A DNA stretch of 5,123 nucleotides from Prevotella sp. (lineage in GTDB: Bacteria; Bacteroidota; Bacteroidia; Bacteroidales; Bacteroidaceae). The stretch is taken from positions 1-5,123 of the forward strand of contig JAEENF010000146.1 of assembly GCA_016283605.1 (NCBI GenBank), in the 5' to 3' direction. How positions within the stretch are numbered: the first letter of the stretch is position 1; every line of letters begins with the position of its first letter. Positions 1 to 5,123 of this stretch are shown here, in pieces. The notes below the pieces were generated by a model that ran no database searches, had not been told where the DNA came from, and saw nothing but the letters and a program-made list of their open reading frames with translations. The position numbers were made by a program, and so were the translations under genes.

Positions 1-1671
1 CTCTCTTCGATGGGACTCCAGCCCTACTACAACACGACGGAGCGGATGAAGAAGAGCGGCTTAAACTCACGCGCCATCGAACGGTTGACGAAAACCCTCA
101 TCGAAAAACTCCCTCCCCTACCTGAGACCCTACCCGACTTCATGATCGGCGAATGCCACCTGATGGGACGCGACGAGGCCTTCCGCAACGTTCACTACCC
201 CCAGAACGCCAAAGAACTGGAACGCGCCAGGGTACGTCTGAAGTTTGAAGAGCTCTTTTATATACAATTAAATATATTAAGGTACGCGAGCGACCAGCGA
301 CGGAAATACAGAGGCTATGTCTTCTCGCAAGTCGGCGAAGTCTTCAACACCTTCTACCACAACAACCTGCCCTTCCCACTGACAGAAGCGCAGAAACGCG
401 TCATCCGTGAGATTCGCAAGGATATGGGTTCCGGACGACAGATGAACCGTCTGCTGCAAGGTGATGTAGGCTCGGGCAAGACCCTCGTGGCCCTGATGTC
501 GATGCTCATTGCCATCGACAACGGTTATCAGGCCTGCATTATGGCACCAACGGAAATCCTCGCTGAACAACACCTGACGACAATCATGGCCTTCTTGAAG
601 GACATGGATCTGCGCGTGGCCCTATTGACAGGTATCGTGAAAGGCAAACGACGCGAGGAGGTGCTCGAAGGTCTGATGGACGGTACCATCCACATTCTCG
701 TGGGTACCCATGCCGTCATCGAGGATACGGTACAGTTCGCGCGTCTCGGTTTTGTGGTGGTCGATGAGCAACACCGTTTTGGAGTGGCCCAGCGCGCCAA
801 ACTCTGGAGCAAGAGTGTGAATCCGCCACATGTGCTCGTGATGACGGCCACACCTATCCCGCGCACCCTGGCCATGACCCTTTATGGCGATCTCGACGTG
901 AGCATTATCGACGAGTTGCCCCCAGGCCGAAAACCTGTGAGAACCACTCACGTCTTCGACTCGCGCATGACTTCGCTCTACGATGGCATCCGCCAGCAGA
1001 TCCGTGAAGGCAGACAAATCTATATCGTCTTCCCCCTCATCGAGGAAAGCGAGAAGAGCGACCTGAAGAACCTCGAAGACGGCTTCGAAGTGTTAAAGCA
1101 AGCCTTCCCCGAGTTCCGTCTCAGCAAGGTGCACGGCAAGATGAAGCCCAAGGACAAGGAAGACGAGATGCAACGTTTCGTCAGCGGTGAGACTCAGATC
1201 CTGGTGGCCACAACAGTGATCGAAGTAGGCGTCAACGTACCCAATGCCTCTGTGATGGTGATCCTCGATGCCCAGCGCTTCGGACTCTCCCAGCTCCACC
1301 AGCTCAGAGGACGAGTAGGACGTGGCGCAGACCAAAGTTTCTGTATACTTGTCACTCCCTACAAACTCAGTGAAGACACCCGTAAGCGCATCGACATCAT
1401 GTGCGACACCAACGACGGTTTCCGTATTGCCGAGGCAGACCTGAAACTTCGTGGTCCTGGCGACTTGGAGGGCACTCAACAGAGCGGAATGGCCTTCGAT
1501 CTGAAGATCGCCGACATCGCTCGTGACGGACAACTGATACAGATGGCCCGTGACGCTGCACAGCCCATCATCGAGGAAGATCCTGAATGCAAATCCGATA
1601 AATATGCAATGCTGTGGAGACGGCTCAGAGAGCTAAGGAAAACCAATATCAACTGGTCCGCAATATCATAG
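1..1671 (+). CDS. recG: ATP-dependent DNA helicase RecG, 5'-truncated by window edge
   Basis: RecG is a superfamily 2 double-stranded DNA translocase that remodels stalled replication forks and branch-migrates Holliday junctions. The reading frame is open from base 1 (556 residues counted from there). RecG proteins are usually near 700 residues, so about 140 N-terminal residues, including much of the wedge/OB domain, lie outside; the ATG at base 10 is internal. Visible motifs, numbered from base 1: LTEAQ (Q-motif-like) at 127-131, Walker A GDVGSGKT at 154-161, the DEQH box at 255-258, TATPIPRT (motif III) from 282, ATTVIEVGVNVP (motif V) near 403, and QLRGRVGRG (motif VI) at 434-442. The C-terminal stretch GFRIAEADLKLRGPGDLEGTQQSG, from 473, is the RecG-specific signature near the TRG region and separates it from Mfd, PriA and UvrB. 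All catalytic motifs are intact. It is followed by a 156-bp gap and a new promoter, so it probably is not cotranscribed with the next gene by design. Confidence 0.97.
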   Translation, partial: LSSMGLQPYYNTTERMKKSGLNSRAIERLTKTLIEKLPPLPETLPDFMIGECHLMGRDEAFRNVHYPQNAKELERARVRLKFEELFYIQLNILRYASDQRRKYRGYVFSQVGEVFNTFYHNNLPFPLTEAQKRVIREIRKDMGSGRQMNRLLQGDVGSGKTLVALMSMLIAIDNGYQACIMAPTEILAEQHLTTIMAFLKDMDLRVALLTGIVKGKRREEVLEGLMDGTIHILVGTHAVIEDTVQFARLGFVVVDEQHRFGVAQRAKLWSKSVNPPHVLVMTATPIPRTLAMTLYGDLDVSIIDELPPGRKPVRTTHVFDSRMTSLYDGIRQQIREGRQIYIVFPLIEESEKSDLKNLEDGFEVLKQAFPEFRLSKVHGKMKPKDKEDEMQRFVSGETQILVATTVIEVGVNVPNASVMVILDAQRFGLSQLHQLRGRVGRGADQSFCILVTPYKLSEDTRKRIDIMCDTNDGFRIAEADLKLRGPGDLEGTQQSGMAFDLKIADIARDGQLIQMARDAAQPIIEEDPECKSDKYAMLWRRLRELRKTNINWSAIS

Positions 1672-1751
1672 CAAACCATAACGAATTGATACTGGCGAAT
1701 TTACAATTGAGTGTTAAAACTACCATAAACTTTGTTAACGTACACATTTTT

Positions 1752-1785
1752 CTTGCTCGTTTTCGAAAAGTTTTTATTACCTTTG
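1752..1785 (+). promoter_or_regulatory. Bacteroidetes-type promoter of the M23 peptidase gene
   Basis: TACCTTTG at 1778-1785 matches the Bacteroidetes -7 consensus TAnnTTTG exactly. CTTG at 1752-1755, 22 bp upstream, is an imperfect match to the -33 TTTG box. Transcription would start near 1792 and give a leader of about 36 nt before the ATG at 1828. The same 19 bases, TTTTTATTACCTTTGCACC (1771-1789), recur at the purH promoter. The -7 box is convincing; the -33 box is weak. Confidence 0.75.
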
Positions 1786-1827
1786 CACCATGTTTTTTTC
1801 TCTTGCAGATTAAACTTTAACAAAATA

Positions 1828-2790
1828 ATGAGGATAAAGACTTTAAAGAATACATTGATATTGGCCGTGATGGCGCTCACATCCACCTCGATGCAGGCAC
1901 AGGATCTCTTAGCACGTCAGGCTCCCGTAGATAAAAAAATGAAGAAGGTTGACTCAGTTGCACTCAACCGTCTGATTTATCAGGAAATGCTCGATAACCC
2001 CGCTTCGGACCTCTATGACGAGTTCGATAATATCTCTACGCACTATCGCGCCAACACACCGTTGCCCGATGAGGCAACCATCGACCTGCGCGGATTCTGC
2101 ATGCCGACGCCCAGCCGTCTGATCACCTCCAACTTCGGAGCTCGCTGGGGACGTCAGCACAAGGGCCTCGACATCAAGGTCTACATCGGTGATACCATCC
2201 GTGCTGCATTCAGCGGTAAGGTACGTGTCGTCAGATATGAAGCTAAAGGCTATGGCAAATACGTGGTCATCCGCCACTACAACGGTCTGGAGACCTACTA
2301 TGGCCACATGTCCAAGCAACTCGTGACAGAAAATCAGGAAGTACGTGCAGGGGACCCTATCGGACTTGGTGGAAACACTGGTCGTAGCACAGGTTCACAT
2401 CTGCATTTCGAGACACGTCTCTGTGGCGTAGCTCTTAATCCGGCTCTGATGTTCGACTTCCGTAATCAGGACGTGACAGGCGACTTCTACACCTTCAAGC
2501 GTAGCAAGTATGCCGCAGAGTCAGCTCAGGCTACCCTCCTGCGTGGTGCCAATGCCAGCAGCAACAGTGTAGGCCGTTTAGAGACTGACGCTGACGATGA
2601 TACAGAAATGGCCATCGCTGCACCTGAGGCTTCGTTTGCCCCTGAGGTTCACTTCCACAAGGTGAAGAAGGGTGAGACGCTGCAGTCGATTGCCAAGAAG
2701 CGCGGCATGACAGTTGACGCCCTCTGCAAATTGAACCGTATCGGAAAGAACATTCGTCTGATGCCCGGTCAGATTTTGAAATACAACTAA
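1828..2790 (+). CDS. Secreted M23 family (LytM-type) peptidase with C-terminal LysM domain
   Basis: This is a predicted cell-wall hydrolase of 320 residues, exported to the periplasm. Residues 1-25 form a signal peptide: a basic start (MRIKTLKN), a hydrophobic core (TLILAVMAL), and a likely cut after A24 or Q25 (MQAQ|D), with no lipobox cysteine. After a linker of about 65 residues, the M23 domain spans about 90-215. Its zinc ligands look complete: H111 and D115 in HKGLD, and H193 in HLHFE (191-195); H160 in YYGHMS and H191 are the other active-site histidines. It is therefore probably an active endopeptidase rather than an EnvC/NlpD-like regulator. A low-complexity acidic linker leads to a LysM domain at about 277-319 (VKKGETLQSIAKKRGMTVDALCKLN...PGQILKY), which binds peptidoglycan. 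The ATG at 1828 is chosen because it follows the promoter and starts a proper signal peptide; the upstream in-frame extension to 1732 crosses the promoter. The exact cleaved bond is unknown. Confidence 0.93.
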   Translation: MRIKTLKNTLILAVMALTSTSMQAQDLLARQAPVDKKMKKVDSVALNRLIYQEMLDNPASDLYDEFDNISTHYRANTPLPDEATIDLRGFCMPTPSRLITSNFGARWGRQHKGLDIKVYIGDTIRAAFSGKVRVVRYEAKGYGKYVVIRHYNGLETYYGHMSKQLVTENQEVRAGDPIGLGGNTGRSTGSHLHFETRLCGVALNPALMFDFRNQDVTGDFYTFKRSKYAAESAQATLLRGANASSNSVGRLETDADDDTEMAIAAPEASFAPEVHFHKVKKGETLQSIAKKRGMTVDALCKLNRIGKNIRLMPGQILKYN

Positions 2791-2795
2791 AGTTT

Positions 2796-2814
2796 TAGGT
2801 CAGGAATTGACCTA
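2796..2814 (+). other. Small perfect hairpin just after the M23 peptidase stop codon
   Basis: TAGGTCA (2796-2802), loop GGAAT, TGACCTA (2808-2814) form a perfect 7-bp stem five bases after the stop codon. It is followed only by TCTTAACTTC, with no proper T-run, so alone it would be a weak terminator. It may protect the mRNA 3' end or help the stronger terminator downstream. Confidence 0.45.
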
Positions 2815-2827
2815 TCTTAACTTCATC

Positions 2828-2879
2828 GCGGATTTATCAAAATTTTCTGAAAGGAAATGTGATAGAATCCGCTTTTTTT
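2828..2879 (+). terminator. Intrinsic terminator downstream of the M23 peptidase gene
   Basis: GCGGATTTATC (2828-2838) pairs with GATA-G-AATCCGC (2861-2872), an 11-bp stem with a single bulged G at 2865. The 22-nt loop can itself fold (ATTTTCT against AGGAAAT with one G-U pair). The GC-rich foot of the stem is followed at once by seven T residues (2873-2879), the classic rho-independent layout. It would end the peptidase transcript about 80 nt after the stop codon. The T-tract lies in the spacer of the purH promoter, so terminator and promoter overlap. Confidence 0.8.
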
Positions 2880-2889
2880 ATTACCTTTG
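2858..2889 (+). promoter_or_regulatory. Bacteroidetes-type promoter of purH
   Basis: TACCTTTG at 2882-2889 is an exact TAnnTTTG -7 box. TGTG at 2858-2861, 20 bp upstream, is an imperfect but well-placed -33 candidate. Transcription should begin near 2896, giving a leader of about 34 nt before the ATG at 2930. The -33 candidate lies in the terminator hairpin of the preceding gene and the spacer contains its T-tract. Confidence 0.78.
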
Positions 2890-2907
2890 CACCCTAAAAT
2901 GCATTTT

Positions 2908-2921
2908 TTATAACGTTATAA
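2908..2921 (+). promoter_or_regulatory. Perfect 14-bp palindrome in the purH leader, possible operator
   Basis: TTATAACGTTATAA reads the same on both strands. It lies just downstream of the predicted purH transcription start and ends nine bases before the start codon, where a repressor could block transcription or a small RNA hairpin could affect translation. The central AACGTT resembles the core of LacI/PurR-family operators, but no regulator is identified here and an A/T-rich leader can give palindromes by chance. Confidence 0.4.
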
Positions 2922-2929
2922 CAAAAAGT

Positions 2930-3523
2930 ATGGCTGAGACAAAGAAGATTAAGACCGCATTGGTGTCGGTATTCCACAAGGATGGACTGGATGAGTTGCT
3001 GAAGAAGCTGAACTCTGAAGGTGTGAAGTTTCTGTCTACCGGTGGTACACAGAAGTTTATTGAGTCACTGGGCTATGAATGCCAGAAGGTAGAAGATGTG
3101 ACTACTTATCCCTCAATTCTCGGAGGTCGTGTGAAGACCCTGCATCCGAAGGTGTTCGGAGGTATTCTCGGACGTCGTGACAACGAAGGCGACCAAGAGC
3201 AGATGAAACAGTACGAGATTCCTGAAATTGACCTGGTCATTGTTGACCTCTACCCCTTTGAACAGACTGTAGCCAGTGGTGCTTCGGAAGAGGATATCAT
3301 CGAGAAGATTGATATCGGCGGTATTTCGCTGATCCGTGCTGGTGCAAAGAACTTCAATGATGTGGTTATCGTTCCCAGCAAGGCAGAGTACAGCGTATTG
3401 CTCGACATTCTGAACCAGCAAGGCGCAGAGACCACAAAGGCACAGCGCCGTATGTTCGCCACACGTGCCTTCGGCGTCAGCTCACACTATGACACAGCCA
3501 TCAATGCGTGGTTTGAGAAATAA
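2930..3523 (+). CDS. purH: IMP cyclohydrolase, single-domain PurH (lacks the AICAR transformylase domain)
   Basis: This gene encodes 197 residues that match the N-terminal MGS-like IMP cyclohydrolase domain of PurH, which closes FAICAR to IMP in the last step of de novo purine synthesis in the cytoplasm. Visible landmarks are ALVSVFHKDG at the N-terminus, the phosphate-binding LSTGGT, GRVKTLHP with K69 and T70, VDLYPF at 105-110, EKIDIGG with D128, and RAGAKN with K140. Bifunctional PurH is about 510 residues; after the usual SSHYD...F segment it continues into an AICAR transformylase domain beginning near RYGENPHQ. Here the protein stops (TAA) right at that domain boundary, and mreB follows 116 bp later with no transformylase remnant. 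The cyclohydrolase domain looks complete, so this is probably a functional stand-alone enzyme, with AICAR formylation supplied by a gene elsewhere. A deletion in the ancestor or the assembly is the alternative. The ATG at 2930 is preferred because upstream in-frame codons precede the promoter. Confidence 0.92.
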   Translation: MAETKKIKTALVSVFHKDGLDELLKKLNSEGVKFLSTGGTQKFIESLGYECQKVEDVTTYPSILGGRVKTLHPKVFGGILGRRDNEGDQEQMKQYEIPEIDLVIVDLYPFEQTVASGASEEDIIEKIDIGGISLIRAGAKNFNDVVIVPSKAEYSVLLDILNQQGAETTKAQRRMFATRAFGVSSHYDTAINAWFEK

Positions 3524-3542
3524 GAATATTTAACGACAACAA

Positions 3543-3605
3543 AGACAACTTAAACAACTCTTTCGGTCAGACCGAATATAGAAAAGAAAGTTGAAAATGT
3601 TGTCT
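3543..3605 (+). other. Extended imperfect inverted repeat between purH and mreB
   Basis: Three nested pairings can stack into a long stem-loop: AGACAAC (3543-3549) with GTTGTCT (3599-3605), CAACT (3555-3559) with AGTTG (3589-3593), and an apical TTCGGTC (3562-3568) with GACCGAA (3570-3576). No T-run follows, so it does not look like an intrinsic terminator. It could be an RNA structure in a purH-mreB transcript that sets mreB levels, an mRNA-processing site, or a protein site. Function is unknown. Confidence 0.5.
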
Positions 3606-3622
3606 AAGTTGTATAAGTTGTA
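3605..3622 (+). repeat. Tandem 9-bp direct repeat upstream of mreB
   Basis: TAAGTTGTA occurs twice back to back, at 3605-3613 and 3614-3622, ending 17 bases before the mreB start codon. Each copy contains TAAGTTGT, the exact complement of ACAACTTA at 3545-3552, so either copy could pair with the upstream arm as an alternative to the larger stem-loop. Confidence 0.6.
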
Positions 3623-3639
3623 GTAAAAAAATTAAGAAC

Positions 3640-4662
3640 ATGGGATTTTTTAGTTTTGTCCAGGAGATAGCAATGGACCTGGGTACAGCAAACACCATCA
3701 TCATCAGCGATGACAAGATCGTTGTCGATGAGCCTTCTGTCGTAGCCCTCGACCGTCGTACCGACAAGATGATTGCCGTAGGCGAAAAGGCCAAGATGAT
3801 GTATGAAAAGACGCACGATAACATCCGTACCATCCGTCCCCTTCGCGATGGCGTGATAGCCGACTTCTCCGCCTGCGAGCAGATGATGCGCGGAATGATT
3901 AAGATGGTACACACAGGATCACGACTGTTCTCACCTTCCCTCCGTATGGTGATCGGCGTTCCTTCTGGTTCTACAGAAGTGGAGCTTCGTGCTGTACGAG
4001 ACTCTGCAGAACACGCAGACGGCCGTGATGTATATCTGATCTTTGAGCCGATGGCTGCAGCTATCGGTATTGGTATAGACGTAGAGGCACCGGAAGGTAA
4101 TATGATTGTTGATATCGGTGGTGGTACCACGGAGATTGCTGTTATATCGCTTGGTGGTATTGTAGCCAATACTAGTATCAAGGTGGCTGGCGATGATCTG
4201 AACACTGACATTCAGGAATATATGAGCCGTCAGCATAACGTGAGAGTCAGTGAGCGTATGGCTGAGCGTATCAAGATCAGCGTAGGCTCTGCCTTGACAG
4301 ATCTGGGCGACGATGCACCTGAGGATTTCATCGTACACGGTCCTAACCGTATCACAGCCCTACCGATGGAGGTACCTGTATGCTATCAGGAGATTGCCCA
4401 CTGCATCGACAAGACTGTTGCACGCATCGAGTCTGCCGTACTCTCTGCTCTTGAGAACACACCTCCTGAGTTGTATGCAGACATTGTAAAGAACGGTATC
4501 TACCTCTCTGGTGGTGGTGCTTTGCTGCGCGGTCTCGACAAGCGTCTGACAGACAAGATCAACATTCCGTTCCACGTGCCTGAGGATCCTCTCCACAGTG
4601 TAGCCAAGGGTGCTGGTATAGCCCTGAAGAACGTCGACCGTTTCTCTTTCCTGATGAGATAA
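3640..4662 (+). CDS. mreB: Rod shape-determining protein MreB (bacterial actin)
   Basis: MreB is the actin homologue that polymerises along the inner membrane and directs elongasome (MreCD, RodA, PBP2) wall synthesis. The 340-residue length fits the family. Actin-fold nucleotide motifs are all present: phosphate-1 MDLGTANT (12-19), the FEPMAAAIG segment (135-143), phosphate-2 DIGGGTTE (158-165), and the adenosine loop LSGGGALLRGLD (289-300). The first residues, MGFFSFVQEIA, are hydrophobic/amphipathic and probably attach the filament to the membrane, which supports this start over any later ATG. DnaK and FtsA are excluded by length and motif spacing. It lies 116 bp after purH, with no clear promoter in the gap, so it is either read through from purH or driven by an unrecognised promoter. 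The mreC start is 12 bp past its stop codon, so the two form an operon. Confidence 0.98.
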   Translation: MGFFSFVQEIAMDLGTANTIIISDDKIVVDEPSVVALDRRTDKMIAVGEKAKMMYEKTHDNIRTIRPLRDGVIADFSACEQMMRGMIKMVHTGSRLFSPSLRMVIGVPSGSTEVELRAVRDSAEHADGRDVYLIFEPMAAAIGIGIDVEAPEGNMIVDIGGGTTEIAVISLGGIVANTSIKVAGDDLNTDIQEYMSRQHNVRVSERMAERIKISVGSALTDLGDDAPEDFIVHGPNRITALPMEVPVCYQEIAHCIDKTVARIESAVLSALENTPPELYADIVKNGIYLSGGGALLRGLDKRLTDKINIPFHVPEDPLHSVAKGAGIALKNVDRFSFLMR

Positions 4663-4674
4663 GTGAAGTAGGTC

Positions 4675-5123
4675 ATGTACAACCTGCTTGATTTCCTGAG
4701 GAAATATCATCACTGGTTCCTCTTTCTGCTGTTAGAGGCACTTAGTGTAGTGATGCTGTTAAATTACAACAGCTATCAGGGAAACGCATGGTTGTCATCG
4801 GCCAATCACATCGCAGGAAAGGTCTATGAAGTAGAAAGTGGAGTGACTTCATTCTTCTCTCTGACGAGAGTCAATGAAGAACTCACACTTCGCAACTTCT
4901 ATCTGGAACGGCAAGTCGACCAGTTGCGCCGGCTGTATACAGATGTCACCAACGATACTACTGTTGAGGAACGCAACGAACTGCGTTTCCTCAGCCAGTA
5001 TAAGCTTATCCCAGCGAAAGTCGTTGCCAATACCATCAATAAGCCCGACAACCTGATGACCATCAACAAAGGTAAGGATGATGGTGTAGAAGTCGACATG
5101 GGCGTAGCCTGTGGAAATGGTGT
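4675..5123 (+). CDS. mreC: Rod shape-determining protein MreC, 3'-truncated by window edge
   Basis: MreC is the bitopic inner-membrane protein that links MreB and MreD to PBP2/RodA and activates septum-independent wall growth. The visible 149 codons run open to the window edge. Residues 1-12 are cytoplasmic (MYNLLDFLRKYH). One transmembrane helix follows at about 13-30 (HWFLFLLLEALSVVMLLN), with an unusual acidic E21 inside it. A helical, probably coiled-coil dimerisation segment spans about 64-88 (TRVNEELTLRNFYLERQVDQLRRLY). The start of the beta-rich MreC core is seen from about 110 (KLIPAKVVANTINKPDNLMTINKGKDDGVEVDMGV), including the family's INKG.DDGV pattern. Full MreC is near 280 residues, so roughly half is missing. 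The ATG at 4675 is supported by its position 12 bp after mreB and by the immediate cytoplasmic-tail and membrane-helix layout. mreD, a PBP2 gene and rodA would be expected next, by analogy with relatives. Confidence 0.95.
   Translation, partial: MYNLLDFLRKYHHWFLFLLLEALSVVMLLNYNSYQGNAWLSSANHIAGKVYEVESGVTSFFSLTRVNEELTLRNFYLERQVDQLRRLYTDVTNDTTVEERNELRFLSQYKLIPAKVVANTINKPDNLMTINKGKDDGVEVDMGVACGNG

Noticed and set aside
1093..1533. 146-residue minus-strand open frame inside recG
   Set aside because: It is antisense to conserved helicase motifs V and VI, with no promoter or family signature; a shadow frame.
1726..1734. TAAACTTTG as a second promoter before the M23 peptidase
   Set aside because: It has three rather than two bases between TA and TTTG, and a better exact match lies about 50 bp downstream at 1778-1785.
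1672..1777. Possible terminator after recG
   Set aside because: I found no GC-rich stem followed by a T-run; the only inverted repeats (such as GTTAA/TTAAC) are short and A/T-rich.
1732..1827. N-terminal extension of the M23 peptidase to a TTG at 1732
   Set aside because: It would span the promoter and hide the signal peptide that begins cleanly at the ATG at 1828.
2807..2929. N-terminal extension of PurH to a TTG at 2807
   Set aside because: It would run through the terminator and the promoter; PurH homologues begin at the MAETKKIKTALVSV-like sequence encoded from 2930.
3651..3658. TAGTTTTG, an exact TAnnTTTG match
   Set aside because: It lies inside the first codons of mreB (GFFSFVQ), so a start from it would lose the normal initiation codon; likely a chance match.
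3567..4211. 214-residue open frame on the minus strand opposite mreB
   Set aside because: It is Ser/Ile/Arg-rich with no recognisable domain and lies wholly opposite the unmistakable MreB frame and its repeat-rich leader; it is a shadow of mreB codon use.
4874..5056. 60-residue plus-strand open frame in the mreC region
   Set aside because: It is out of frame with the MreC reading frame that runs from 4675 to the window edge and carries the family features.

Overview
The window looks like a core chromosomal segment of a Bacteroidales bacterium, most likely Prevotella or a close relative. Three things point there. Two promoters match the Bacteroidetes form (a TAnnTTTG -7 box, A/T-rich leader, no strong Shine-Dalgarno). 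The protein sequences resemble Bacteroides/Prevotella RecG, PurH, MreB and MreC as I remember them. The gene order purH-mreB-mreC is also familiar from that order. This is recognition from memory, not a database search.

Layout, all genes on the + strand: (1) 1-1671, the C-terminal four fifths of the RecG helicase, entering from the left edge. (2) 1672-1827, a gap with a Bacteroidetes-type promoter at about 1752-1785. (3) 1828-2790, a secreted M23 (LytM-type) peptidase with a C-terminal LysM domain. (4) 2791-2929, a compact regulatory gap: a small hairpin, a convincing intrinsic terminator whose T-tract runs into the next promoter, that promoter, and a perfect 14-bp palindrome in the purH leader. 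(5) 2930-3523, a short purH that encodes only the IMP cyclohydrolase domain. (6) 3524-3639, a gap rich in inverted and direct repeats. (7) 3640-4662, mreB. (8) 4675-5123, the start of mreC, cut by the right edge.

Functionally the window joins DNA repair (RecG), cell-wall remodelling (M23/LysM peptidase), the last step of IMP synthesis (PurH N-terminal domain) and the cell-shape elongasome (MreB, MreC). The M23 and purH promoters share 19 identical bases across the -7 region. mreB and mreC are 12 bp apart and clearly form an operon that should continue to the right.

I see no mobile element, CRISPR array, tRNA, rRNA or defence system, and no wholly new system. The points most worth a second look are the single-domain PurH, the terminator/promoter overlap and palindrome before it, and the repeat-rich purH-mreB spacer.
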